Assembly: GCF_001707885.1 (NCBI RefSeq)
Contig: NZ_MASS01000032.1
Span: 1 to 51,447 of the forward strand
Direction of reading: 5' to 3'
Source of the DNA: Desulfosporosinus cupriresistens
GTDB lineage: Bacteria > Bacillota > Desulfitobacteriia > Desulfitobacteriales > Desulfitobacteriaceae
DNA: 51,447 bases
Positions 31,271 through 39,617 of the stretch are shown here, piece after piece; positions within the stretch are counted from its first letter, which is position 1; each line of letters opens with the position of its first letter. A model generated the notes under the pieces. It was not told the origin of the DNA and ran no database searches. It was given only the letters and a program-made list of their open reading frames with translations. A program made the translations under genes and the position numbers.

Positions 31271-32536
31271 TTAATCAGACCACTGAGAGAAAGCGCGATC
31301 GCAAGCTGCCCGTCCTGCTCGGTATCCCATTGCAAAAGCAGCCTGCAGGTTATACCCGCCCGTTATCCCATCGACATCAACTACCTCGCCAGCCCAATAT
31401 AGCCCTTCTACACATTTTGAAGCCATTGTTTTTGGGTTAATTTCCTTAACATCAACACCCCCGGCCGTTACAATCGCAGTTTCTATTGAAAGGGTGTCTG
31501 TGATCGTCAGCGGTAATCCTTGCAACAATCCTACCAAGCGTTTTCGTTCTTCACGATTAATTTGATGTACTACTCTTTCCGGGTTGATCCCGCTTAAACG
31601 GATCATGACTGGTATTAGGCTTTGCGGTAAAAGGTCATCCAAAGCATTTTTGAACTGCTTATTACTATACTTCTGGAAATCCCGTTGAACTCGGGCGTCC
31701 AATTGTTCTTGCGTCAGAGCAGGCTTCAAATTAATTTGCAACTTGACTTGTTGTCCTTCACGAAGCGCATCCCCAGCCTGACGGCTTAACGTTAAAATTA
31801 TCGGTCCGGATACTCCAAAATGCGTAAACAGCATTTCCCCAAACTCTGTCGTTCTCTTCTTTCCGTTGATCCACAATGAGGCCTCGACATTTCGCAGGGC
31901 AAGTCCCTGTAGCTCCTTCACCCATTCTTCGGGAGCTTTGAGGGGGACCAAAGCCGGTCGTGGTGTAATCACACGATGCCCAAGTTTTCGAGCAAACCGA
32001 AACCCATCCCCGTTTGACCCAGTCGCTGGGTAAGAGGAACCTCCGGTACATACGATGACAGCAGCTGCCAATAGTGGCTTTTGGCCTGCCACTCGTACCC
32101 CCATGACATGTCCATTTTCAACCAAAATTTCTTCCACAGCAATGCCAGATCGTATCTCCACTCCTTTGTCTTTAAGAAAGCTCGCCAAGGCTTCTACCAC
32201 TTTTTCGGCATCATCAGAGACAGGGAAAACTCGTCCTCCCCGTTCAACTTTTGTCTCGATTCCGTAGCTAGCCAAAAAATCCCGTAAGGCAACGTTATCA
32301 AAATCCCTCAAAATGCTATGTAAGAAGCGGCCATTTCCAGGATAGTGGCTCATAAAATCCGAAACATTTTCTTCATTGGTAATATTACAACGTCCTTTGC
32401 CTGAGATAGCTATTTTCCTACCCAGGCGTTCTTTCTTCTCAAGTAATAGCACCTTTGCTCCACCTTTGGCAGCCTGTCCAGCAGCCATCATTCCAGCCGC
32501 TCCTCCGCCAACTACAATAACCTGATACTCGTTCAT
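31271..32536 (-). CDS. Aminoacetone oxidase-family FAD-binding protein (HI0933-like)
   Basis: This 421-residue flavoprotein has the N-terminal FAD motif VIVVGGGAAGMMAAGQAAKGG, LLEKKERLGRKIAISGKGRCNITNE, ATGSNGDGF and the C-terminal GWxV-like FAD segment (YWAGEVVDVDGITGGYNLQAAFAMGYRAG). These define the HI0933/YhiN-type family; the true substrate is unknown. The start is ATG 32536 behind AAAGGAA; a longer upstream frame lacks similarity. It is a housekeeping neighbour of aro/cmk genes in many Clostridia. Confidence 0.92.
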   Translation of the reverse strand: MNEYQVIVVGGGAAGMMAAGQAAKGGAKVLLLEKKERLGRKIAISGKGRCNITNEENVSDFMSHYPGNGRFLHSILRDFDNVALRDFLASYGIETKVERGGRVFPVSDDAEKVVEALASFLKDKGVEIRSGIAVEEILVENGHVMGVRVAGQKPLLAAAVIVCTGGSSYPATGSNGDGFRFARKLGHRVITPRPALVPLKAPEEWVKELQGLALRNVEASLWINGKKRTTEFGEMLFTHFGVSGPIILTLSRQAGDALREGQQVKLQINLKPALTQEQLDARVQRDFQKYSNKQFKNALDDLLPQSLIPVMIRLSGINPERVVHQINREERKRLVGLLQGLPLTITDTLSIETAIVTAGGVDVKEINPKTMASKCVEGLYWAGEVVDVDGITGGYNLQAAFAMGYRAGRAACDRAFSQWSD

Positions 32537-32659
32537 TAGTTTATTCCTTTCTCTTAGGTCTATCAGGCAGCCAAAGCTAGCCACGGACACAGTTTGAACC
32601 TAAAGCCCTCCAACAAGACCTTGAACTATATATAGTATGAATTTTACGCACGTCATAAT

Positions 32660-33067
32660 TTAACGTTTCTTCAAGTCATAAAAAGACATTCCAAAAGAAG
32701 AACCTAAAGATATAGAAAGTACTCTAATAAAATCAATTTTAGATGGTCTAAAAAAATAATCCAAAACTATGATCAAAACACTGGAAGAAGCAAACATACC
32801 AATAAACTTTAACAATCTTTTTCTCATTTCTACCCATTTTAATTTTCTTATATTAAGAATGGCAATGAACAAAAAATAAAGAGCTGATAAAGAAACAATA
32901 CTCAAATAACCTATTACAAATTTAAAAGCAAATTTATCATCAATACTTTCGTGAAGAATAAATATAGTAATTATGGCTCCTAAACTAAATAATATGTATA
33001 TGATTGCTTTTAGCATTAAAGATTTTTTAATTCTTACCACCTCAATAAATATACTAACATACCACAC
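32660..33067 (-). CDS. Small AT-rich membrane protein, unknown
   Basis: Four hydrophobic segments are seen (IIYILFSLGAIITIFIL, FVIGYLSIVSLSALYFLFIAI, FIGMFASSSVLIIVLDYFF and a shorter last one). The coding sequence is far more AT-rich than the flanking genes, which suggests recent arrival. The start is uncertain: ATG 33067 has no good site, while GAGGTGG lies inside the frame and ATG 33016 is an option. It is next to the dispersed repeat at 33162. No family is recognised. Confidence 0.55.
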   Translation of the reverse strand: MWYVSIFIEVVRIKKSLMLKAIIYILFSLGAIITIFILHESIDDKFAFKFVIGYLSIVSLSALYFLFIAILNIRKLKWVEMRKRLLKFIGMFASSSVLIIVLDYFFRPSKIDFIRVLSISLGSSFGMSFYDLKKR

Positions 33068-33161
33068 GCTAAAAGTGAAAGAGTGGTGTAATGGCGCGTA
33101 TGCACCTGCCCAAGATACTCCCTCACCCCGTCAACCCAAGTCAGATAGTTCTTACCTTTGT

Positions 33162-33424
33162 GAGCATGCAAATCGCGTTTGCGTCAAGGAACGCAAACAG
33201 AATCACGAATCCGGAATGCAAGTCAGAACCGTCCCCAAGCGCTATTCCCCCTCGTCGACCCCAACCAGAGGAAGTTTCTTAGCTTAGAGAGCACTTTAGC
33301 GGAATTGCGTCAAGCGAATAGCAATGCAGCGTGTGCGAACACGATAGTCTCCAGTGGAGACTATCGCCGAAGCCGTGATCCCTAAAGGAATACCTACCGG
33401 CGTAGGATGCTAAGAAACTTCCTC
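33162..33424. repeat. Dispersed repeat copy 2 with 16-bp terminal inverted repeats
   Basis: 33162-33311 repeats the layout of 14272-14420. Within it, 33268-33283 (GAGGAAGTTTCTTAGC) is exactly inverted at 33409-33424, so 33268-33424 is a 157-bp unit with 16-bp perfect terminal inverted repeats. In its middle is the CGATAGTCTCC-AGT-GGAGACTATCG palindrome (33342-33366) related to 6104-6128. There is no coding frame of note. This looks like a MITE-type or other non-autonomous element. The gap 33068-33508 contains nothing else obvious apart from the promoter for the next gene. Confidence 0.7.
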
Positions 33425-33508
33425 CCCCTTTGCCCTTGTAACTCATCTGTGCTAATATTGTCAATATATCCCTCAACAGAGTAATTGAATTATAAGGAGG
33501 AATGCTTC

Positions 33509-33778
33509 TTGAGTCTTGACCAGCGCACACTCATTGTGACACAGATTTCCGCTGCAGTGGCGTGTAATGCCCTAGCTGCTCTCCGTCTTGCTGTCTCTGA
33601 AGCCATAAAGGTAGGCTTAAGCCCAGAGGAAATCAAGGAAGTTGTAGCCTTAGCCAAAGAAATTCAACAACAGCCCATTTCTCACGTATCCCATTTAACT
33701 GATCAACTTCTGCGAGAACCGAAGAAAACGACGCATGAACACAGTGCTCACTGCGGGTGTGGTTGCCACCATGCCTGA
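33509..33778 (+). CDS. Small carboxymuconolactone-decarboxylase-like protein with metal-binding tail
   Basis: TTG 33509 is the start (AAGGAGG 8 bases before). The 89 residues contain ISAAVACNALAALRLAV and GLSPEEIKEVVALAKEIQ, the helix pair of CMD/AhpD-type proteins, but with one cysteine rather than the CxxC pair. The C-terminus is His/Cys-rich (HEHSAHCGCGCHH), suggesting bound metal. The function is unknown; a redox or metal-sensing role is possible. The PAP2 gene follows after 16 bases. Confidence 0.7.
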   Translation: MSLDQRTLIVTQISAAVACNALAALRLAVSEAIKVGLSPEEIKEVVALAKEIQQQPISHVSHLTDQLLREPKKTTHEHSAHCGCGCHHA

Positions 33779-33794
33779 GCCTAGGCAATAAAAT

Positions 33795-34700
33795 ATGTTA
33801 GCCTTCTATCAGGTGATTCAATCCATTCACAACTCATTTCTTGATGTTTTTTTTATTCTACTTAGCTTTTTAGGAAGTGAACCAACCTATATTCTTTTAC
33901 TTGCGGTTATTTTTTGGAATGTAGATAAACATTTCGGCTTCAGGCTAGCCGTGTTATTCCTGACATCCATGACTTTTAATGGCTTGTTAAAAACCATATT
34001 TCACACCCAACGGCCGATTGGCCAACCGGGTGTCCGTTCCATCTATCTGTCGTCTGCTACTGGAAATTCATTTCCCAGCGGTCATAGTCAAGGGGCGGCG
34101 ACCTTTTACCCCTATGTATGGCAGCGTTGGCGACGACAGAAAGTTTGGCGAGGAATAGGAATTTTTATGATCCTAGGCATTGGCTTTTCGAGACTTTACC
34201 TGGGTGTACACTGGCCAGGAGATATCCTAGGTGGGTATTTATTCGGTGCCTTAATTGTCTTTGGGTTTGAACGACTTGATAAGGTCTTGTTCAAACTCTC
34301 CATTTCACTATTTTCCAAACTCCTCCTATCCACTGGCTTCCCTCTGCTTTTTTTACTTGTTTACCATACCCGTGAAGGGTGTCAAATGATTGGCTTTGTC
34401 ATCGGATTCACAAACGGATATTTTTTAGAGGATACTTTCCTGGATTATCAGGAACGCACACGATTTGCTCCATCACTCTTGAAAACATTCGTTGGTCTTA
34501 CTCTACTTGGACTTTGGGTCTGGCTTTGGCACTCCCTAACCGAACGCTATTTCTGGATCTATCTCCCAGTCCTCATCATAGGCGGGTTATGGACATCCTT
34601 TGGAGCCCCTTATCTATTTCGTCGCTGTGGTTGGGAAGGTCCTCTAAAGAAAAAAGGAATTGCGACTATCCGGACAACTGGTCGAACAGACCAGACATAA
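33795..34700 (+). CDS. PAP2-family membrane phosphatase
   Basis: This 301-residue protein has about seven membrane segments. The three phosphatase motifs are present: KTIFHTQRP (K-x6-RP), FPSGHSQ (PSGH) and SRLYLGVHWPGDI (SR-x5-H-x3-D). Such enzymes remove phosphate from undecaprenyl pyrophosphate or phosphatidate on the outer face of the membrane. The C-terminal half has extra hydrophobic segments beyond the core. Its last 57 bases overlap the convergent ferredoxin gene. Confidence 0.92.
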   Translation: MLAFYQVIQSIHNSFLDVFFILLSFLGSEPTYILLLAVIFWNVDKHFGFRLAVLFLTSMTFNGLLKTIFHTQRPIGQPGVRSIYLSSATGNSFPSGHSQGAATFYPYVWQRWRRQKVWRGIGIFMILGIGFSRLYLGVHWPGDILGGYLFGALIVFGFERLDKVLFKLSISLFSKLLLSTGFPLLFLLVYHTREGCQMIGFVIGFTNGYFLEDTFLDYQERTRFAPSLLKTFVGLTLLGLWVWLWHSLTERYFWIYLPVLIIGGLWTSFGAPYLFRRCGWEGPLKKKGIATIRTTGRTDQT

Positions 34701-35699
34701 CTCTGAATTATCAAAAATTCTTTTGCCACACCGAGTGCAATACCGTGGGCTTCCTTCGTGTAATAATATCTTTCCGGTCAGAAGACGAAACGACAATTGT
34801 TTAGTGCAAAACGACAAAGCCTGTGATCGACAAACTTCCACACATCGACCACAATGAACACATTTCTGAGGTTCCAGAATAAGACGCAGCGATAATATCT
34901 TATCCTCTTTATCAGTTTCTTCCATTGGATTCATTTCTTCACGTTTTTGTAACGCGCCCTGTGGGCAAATTGCTGTGCATACCCCACAACTAGTACACGA
35001 ATCAGCCACAGTTAAAGCCCGAAAGGGGATTTTTCGTTCTGGGGTTTTCTCTAAAGCTTGAATGAGCCACTGACGAGATCGCGGGGTAGAGTATGTCTCA
35101 TCGGCAGACAAGCTAGGCAGCCATTCCTCTAATTTCTTCCGGCCTCTTTGTCGCCAATCAGTCAGTTCTGAACGTTGGGCAACGAACTTAGGCTCTTCAG
35201 CGGCTTTCGTTCTGATTTCATCATCAGCTCGAACTTGAATACGAACAGCTGCATGGTCTGGCCAATCTACATGAACCTGCTTAAAAGTCTGAACACTGGC
35301 TGCACAAGCTTGACGGTCTTCACACTCGGCGCAAACACCCGTAATGATCGTTACGGGTGTTTCGTTAGCCAAAAGGATAAGTGTCATCCAAGCATCTCGG
35401 TCCAGTATCCCTAAACATGGAATCTCAAATCCACTAGGAATTGCCTGAGGACAATTTAAAATGATTTCTTTGGCCTCTAAGAGATACTCATGGAATTTAT
35501 CGATCGTCCGATCCACGAAGCCGTCGCTTGGGCACACAGCCATACATACCCCACACTCTGTGCAAAGCTTGGCTTCCAACTGCCGGTATTCTGAGATGGC
35601 TTGATGAGGACAACTCTCTACACATAATCGACAAGCGCGGGCATATGGCTTTTTTGTATTTAGACAATTCCCGTTATGGTATACCATTTGACAGCTCAT
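34644..35699 (-). CDS. Multi-cluster 4Fe-4S ferredoxin-type protein
   Basis: This 351-residue cytoplasmic protein has two N-terminal 4Fe-4S motifs (CRLCVESCP and CTECGVCMAVCP), then a middle domain with CAECEDRQAC. Two more clusters follow (CTSCGVCTAICP, CVHCGRCVEVC), then a C-terminal zinc-ribbon-like pair (CTRCGK and CLVCSTSC). The middle part has a thiol-rich, possibly CoB-CoM-like or regulatory fold that I do not recognise. The many clusters suggest an electron-transfer adaptor. GAGGGT precedes ATG 35699. It overlaps the PAP2 gene tail to tail. Confidence 0.85.
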   Translation of the reverse strand: MSCQMVYHNGNCLNTKKPYARACRLCVESCPHQAISEYRQLEAKLCTECGVCMAVCPSDGFVDRTIDKFHEYLLEAKEIILNCPQAIPSGFEIPCLGILDRDAWMTLILLANETPVTIITGVCAECEDRQACAASVQTFKQVHVDWPDHAAVRIQVRADDEIRTKAAEEPKFVAQRSELTDWRQRGRKKLEEWLPSLSADETYSTPRSRQWLIQALEKTPERKIPFRALTVADSCTSCGVCTAICPQGALQKREEMNPMEETDKEDKILSLRLILEPQKCVHCGRCVEVCRSQALSFCTKQLSFRLLTGKILLHEGSPRYCTRCGKRIFDNSELCLVCSTSCPDSRNSFFL

Positions 35700-35770
35700 G
35701 CTCGTACCCTCACTATCATTTACTTCTTACAGGATTATTCGCTTTTAATCTTCAAATTCCTTTCTAACCT

Positions 35771-35819
35771 AAAAGAGGCGGGGAACACACACTCAATGTT
35801 TGTGTTTCCCGCCTCTTTT
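35771..35819. terminator. Bidirectional-looking terminator after gntR
   Basis: AAAAGAGGCGGG (35771-35782) and CCCGCCTCTTTT (35808-35819) pair perfectly, with further pairing of ACACA inside. It has A/T-rich ends on both strands and overlaps the gntR stop codon. It separates the lactate locus from the ferredoxin gene. Confidence 0.88.
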
Positions 35820-36537
35820 ATTCAACGTCCGAAAGCATATATTTCGCCAGATAATTCTCAACACCGACTAAGTGTTCCAACATAAGCTTCTGAGCTCTTA
35901 CCACATCATGATTTTTAATCGCTTCATAAAGAAGATAGTGCTCTTCATATAATTTTTCGGGCGTGCTATGGTCTTCATAAAGCTTGCTGCGACTGGATTG
36001 CAAAGTCTTCCGCATAGTGTCTGAGATGGTGTTCATCAAACGAAACAGGATCTTATTATGGGTGGCCCTGGCAATAGCATAATGAAAGTGATGATCCGCT
36101 TCTTCACCCAAACGATGATGTTCGAGATCGATTCTCATAATTTCTAAGGCCTCAAACATCTCATTGATCTCATCTTCTTCTGCTCTCTCTGCTGCTAACC
36201 CAGCCGCCTGAACCTCCAATATCTTACGAGCCTCATAAAGTTCCAGATCTGTATCTTTTTCAATAAACAACATCCAGGCCAGTGGGGCAACAACTGAATC
36301 AATGTTAACAACTCTAATATATGTTCCTTCACCAGAACGAACTTCGATCAGCCCCATCATCTCCAGGGCACTAATCGCTTCTCGAATCGATGCACGACTG
36401 ACTTGAAAGCGCTCAACTAATTCGCGCTCCGACGGTAAACGGTCACCAGGTTTCAAGTGGCCTTCAGCAACGAGTTGACCTATTTGATCAACAATCTTCT
36501 CATAAATCTTCTGGGTCTTAATGGGCTTTAACATCAC
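35818..36537 (-). CDS. GntR-family (FadR subfamily) regulator, LldR-like
   Basis: This 239-residue protein has an N-terminal winged helix (LVAEGHLKPGDRLPSERELVERFQVSRASIREAISALEMMGLIE, about 18-62) and a C-terminal all-helical FCD ligand domain with the metal-type His residues (DHHFHYAIARATHN). FadR-type regulators of this kind, such as LldR, sense lactate or glycolate and control adjacent oxidase genes. Its place in the lactate locus and the shared GGTCAGACC-like sites before lctP and glcD support that role. A terminator precedes it, so it probably has its own promoter. Confidence 0.9.
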   Translation of the reverse strand: MMLKPIKTQKIYEKIVDQIGQLVAEGHLKPGDRLPSERELVERFQVSRASIREAISALEMMGLIEVRSGEGTYIRVVNIDSVVAPLAWMLFIEKDTDLELYEARKILEVQAAGLAAERAEEDEINEMFEALEIMRIDLEHHRLGEEADHHFHYAIARATHNKILFRLMNTISDTMRKTLQSSRSKLYEDHSTPEKLYEEHYLLYEAIKNHDVVRAQKLMLEHLVGVENYLAKYMLSDVE

Positions 36538-36678
36538 TTTATGTCACTCCTTCTGAACCCCTGCTCAAGGAAGAACTCTCCATGATCCACTTTCCCATAA
36601 CCAATAAGGGATTGTGGCAAAATTCAAGCTACTTCTTTAGTGTAACATATCACATAGTTAAAACCTAATATCTTTTTG

Positions 36679-36722
36679 AAAAAAACATGGAAAATACTTA
36701 TTTTACTAAGCATCTCCATGTT
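36679..36722 (-). terminator. Terminator between the glcF-like gene and gntR
   Basis: On the minus strand AACATGG pairs with CCATGTT, with more pairing (ATGCTTA/TAAGTAT) inside, and seven T follow. It would end the lactate oxidase transcript before gntR. Confidence 0.75.
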
Positions 36723-36743
36723 AAGAAGTGCAAAACACTTTCG

Positions 36744-38030
36744 TTATTTCTTACCTGCCCGATAAGATTCGGCTAAAATTTGAACGGCGTGTAACACTTC
36801 CTCGTCTAAGCCTGCATTTTCAACACCACTTTGCAGCTGCAAGCGGCAAGCCGGACAGCCCGTTGCCACAGTATCCGTGTGAGTTTGGGCAATATCTGCA
36901 GTTTTACGGTCGGAAATCAGTACAGAGAGATCTGGGTGTACTAGGCTGAATGATCCTGCCATACCACAACAACGGCCAGGCTCTTTCATTTCAATCAATT
37001 CCACACCAGGAATGCTTTTGAGGATTTCACGTGGTTCTTTGTAAATCCCCTGTCCACGGTTTAAGTGGCAAGGATCATGATACGTTACTTTACGCGCTAC
37101 TCGGCCTAAACCCTCTTTTTTGAAGGGAACTTTGTGAATCAAAAACTCCGAAATATCGTAGGATTTTCCAGCCCATTTATCTGCCAACCCTTTAAATTCC
37201 GGATCATTCTCCAGCAACTCTCCAAAGACATGCTTCCAGGCGGTACCACAAGATGAACAAGCGACAACTAACGCATCTGCACCTAACTTCTCAAATGCCC
37301 GCAAATTACGTTTAGCCATAACACGAGCTGAGACAACATCTCCATTAACTGAGGCAGGGATACCACAGCATCCTTGACCCTTTGGTATGACAACCTCAAT
37401 ATCTTGTTCGGCAAGCACCTCAACGACTGCTCTTCCCATATCCGTGTAGAAATAGTTGATCATACAGCCCGTGAAGAGAGCTACTCTCATTTTTGGATTT
37501 TTAACTTTAATCACTTCGGGAAACTCAGAGCGCAAGGTCTTTCCGGCCAACATTGGGAACACTTTTTCTTTGCCAATCCCGATATCAACGCGCATCCGAG
37601 CCATACGACTGTGTTTATTCGGAATTCGCTTTAAGCCTACACCTTGAAAAATACTTCCTGCCTTCATCCCAAAGTCAAACATCCTCTGCATCTTCAAAGC
37701 AGTGAAGGCAATCTTTTTGACCGAGTGCACCCCTTGTTTTCTTACAGCCTCTGCTCTCGCTGCAAGGATAATTTTATCAAACCGCACTCCGCAGGGGCAA
37801 TTCGTATTACAAGCCATACAGGTAGTACAAAGAGAAAAACGATCGGCCATTCCCGCAGTCATCTCTATTTCCCCCGAGAGAATGAACTCCGCTAAACTTA
37901 TCTTTCCTCTTGCCACACCAACCTCTTGGCGTGTTTCTTTGTAAATAGGACAGACAGCCTGACAGTTTCCACATTTCATACATTTATGGAGTTCTTCGGT
38001 AATCGAATCCAGCGAATTATATACGGACAC
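36744..38030 (-). CDS. GlcF-type (Fe-S)-binding protein, lactate/glycolate oxidase subunit
   Basis: This 428-residue protein has two N-terminal 4Fe-4S motifs (CMKCGNCQAVCP and CTTCMACNTNCP) and two CCG domains with GCCGIPAS and CCGMAGSF, as in GlcF and heterodisulfide reductase HdrB-like proteins. It accepts electrons from the partner FAD subunit GlcD/Dld and passes them on to menaquinone or another carrier. It starts 2 bases after the glcD-like stop, so the two are coupled. Confidence 0.93.
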   Translation of the reverse strand: MSVYNSLDSITEELHKCMKCGNCQAVCPIYKETRQEVGVARGKISLAEFILSGEIEMTAGMADRFSLCTTCMACNTNCPCGVRFDKIILAARAEAVRKQGVHSVKKIAFTALKMQRMFDFGMKAGSIFQGVGLKRIPNKHSRMARMRVDIGIGKEKVFPMLAGKTLRSEFPEVIKVKNPKMRVALFTGCMINYFYTDMGRAVVEVLAEQDIEVVIPKGQGCCGIPASVNGDVVSARVMAKRNLRAFEKLGADALVVACSSCGTAWKHVFGELLENDPEFKGLADKWAGKSYDISEFLIHKVPFKKEGLGRVARKVTYHDPCHLNRGQGIYKEPREILKSIPGVELIEMKEPGRCCGMAGSFSLVHPDLSVLISDRKTADIAQTHTDTVATGCPACRLQLQSGVENAGLDEEVLHAVQILAESYRAGKK

Positions 38031-38032
38031 GA

Positions 38033-39421
38033 TTAGTCCCTCCTTACTATCTTCCCAGGGTTCAACACATAGTTTGGATCCAGGGCTTCTTTAATACGCC
38101 GCAATGCCGCTACACCGGCTTCTCCGAATTCCATATCAAGAAATTTCATTTTGGCGATTCCGATCCCGTGTTCACCAGAAAGGGTTCCCCCTAAAGAAAT
38201 AGCCACTTGGAAAATTTCGTCAACTGCTAAGTGGACTCGTTTCATTTCTTCTAAATCTCGTTCATCTGTCAAAATCGTGGGGTGTAAGTTCCCGTCTCCG
38301 GCATGCCCAAACGTAGCTATTTGCAGATTATACTTTAAGGCAATCTTACGAATCGCTTTAAGCATGTCTGGTATCTTGCTTCTAGGAACAGTCGCATCTT
38401 CAAGTACTGTTGTGGGCCTTTTTTGAGCGAGAGCAGGAAGAGCACTACGACGAGCTAACCACAGCAGATCGCGTTCTTTATCGTCTCTAGCTATTTTTAC
38501 CTGAGTAGCCCCTTCTTCCTTTAAAATCTTCTCCACCAAAACAGCTTCGCGTTCTACAACTTCTTTATACCCATCGACCTCACATAAGAGGACAGCTTCG
38601 GCTTCGAGCGGAAGTCCCGCATGCACAAAGTTCTCTACAGTCTGAATAGTATCCTTATCCATAATCTCTAGCGTAGCCGGAATAATCTTATTGCGAATAA
38701 TGGCTGCAATGGCGTTACCAGCCTTATCTAGATCATCAAAAACCGCCAAGATACTTTTTCGCGCTTCAGGCGCTGGGATCAATTTGACAATTATTTCAGT
38801 AATAATCCCCAAGGTTCCTTCGGCCCCAGTAAAGAGGGCTACTAAATCATACCCAGAGACGTTTTTAACTGTTTTTCCTCCCCAACGGATGATATCCCCA
38901 TTGGCCAAAACTATTGTCAAACCCATGATATAATGCTTAGTCACACCGTATTTCAGACCACGCAGTCCTCCCGAACATTCGGATACCGAGCCGCCCATCG
39001 TCGCGGTCGTAACAGTACCGGGATCCGGAGGATATATTAAACCGTGCTTTCCAGCTTCATCATTCAGCGCCTGGATAATCACACCCGGTTGAACCGTCGC
39101 CGTTAAATTGTCCTGATCTAATTCCAGAATGTTATTTAGATTGAGCATTGATAGCACGATGCCACCTTCAGTGGGAATGGTTCCCCCACTGAGATTCGTT
39201 CCAGAACCACGAGGATAAATGGGAACTTTATAGCGTACGGCAATTTTTACGATCTCTGCCACCTGTTCGGTAGAAAGGGGCGAAACCACAACATCCGGCT
39301 TATGATGTTTCATCGCTGCAGTTGCGTCATAGGCATAGGTCAATAAATCTTCTTGTTCGGTGAGGACATTTTCACGACCGAGCACTCCAACAAGTTCTTG
39401 CAACACTTCACTAGCTAACAT
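38033..39421 (-). CDS. FAD-linked oxidase, GlcD/D-lactate dehydrogenase type
   Basis: This protein of about 462 residues has the PP-loop FAD motif YPRGSGTNLSGGTIP, ECSGGLRGLKYG, the C-terminal FGHAGDGNLHPTIL and SGEHGIGIAK, defining the GlcD/DLD family. It oxidises 2-hydroxy acids such as D-lactate or glycolate. ATG 39421 follows GGGGGG; upstream codons overlap the promoter/operator. It is paired with the GlcF-like Fe-S protein and preceded by lctP, so lactate is the most likely substrate in this locus. Confidence 0.94.
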   Translation of the reverse strand: MLASEVLQELVGVLGRENVLTEQEDLLTYAYDATAAMKHHKPDVVVSPLSTEQVAEIVKIAVRYKVPIYPRGSGTNLSGGTIPTEGGIVLSMLNLNNILELDQDNLTATVQPGVIIQALNDEAGKHGLIYPPDPGTVTTATMGGSVSECSGGLRGLKYGVTKHYIMGLTIVLANGDIIRWGGKTVKNVSGYDLVALFTGAEGTLGIITEIIVKLIPAPEARKSILAVFDDLDKAGNAIAAIIRNKIIPATLEIMDKDTIQTVENFVHAGLPLEAEAVLLCEVDGYKEVVEREAVLVEKILKEEGATQVKIARDDKERDLLWLARRSALPALAQKRPTTVLEDATVPRSKIPDMLKAIRKIALKYNLQIATFGHAGDGNLHPTILTDERDLEEMKRVHLAVDEIFQVAISLGGTLSGEHGIGIAKMKFLDMEFGEAGVAALRRIKEALDPNYVLNPGKIVRRD

Positions 39422-39462
39422 TTTTTTCCCCCCTAATAAAACATCCGCATTTGTGATCTGAC

Positions 39463-39510
39463 TGTCAGACCGCCTAACCATATATTAATTCAATTTTACT
39501 AAAATTTCAA
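39463..39510 (-). promoter_or_regulatory. Promoter and operator in front of the glcD-like gene
   Basis: On the minus strand TTGAAA (39505-39510), a 17-base spacer and TAATAT (39482-39487) form a good sigma-A promoter. The operator-like GGTCTGAC (39464-39471) follows about 10 bases downstream. It is almost a copy of the module before lctP. So glcD has its own regulated promoter besides any read-through from lctP. Confidence 0.75.
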
Positions 39511-39542
39511 TATCTAAATTAAATTCTCTTTGTAAATGAACA

Positions 39543-39597
39543 AAGAGCAAAGTGGGAAGGGTAAAATGTAACCGCTTCCCACTTTGATTTTGCTCTT
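39543..39597 (-). terminator. Hairpin between lctP and the glcD-like gene
   Basis: AAAGTGGGAAG (39549-39559) pairs perfectly with CTTCCCACTTT (39575-39585), and AAGAGCAA pairs with TTGCTCTT further out. The T-run after it is poor (TTTGCTCTTTG), so it may be a partial terminator or stabilise the lctP mRNA end. Confidence 0.6.
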
Positions 39598-39617
39598 AGG
39601 AACTACTACAATCTAGT

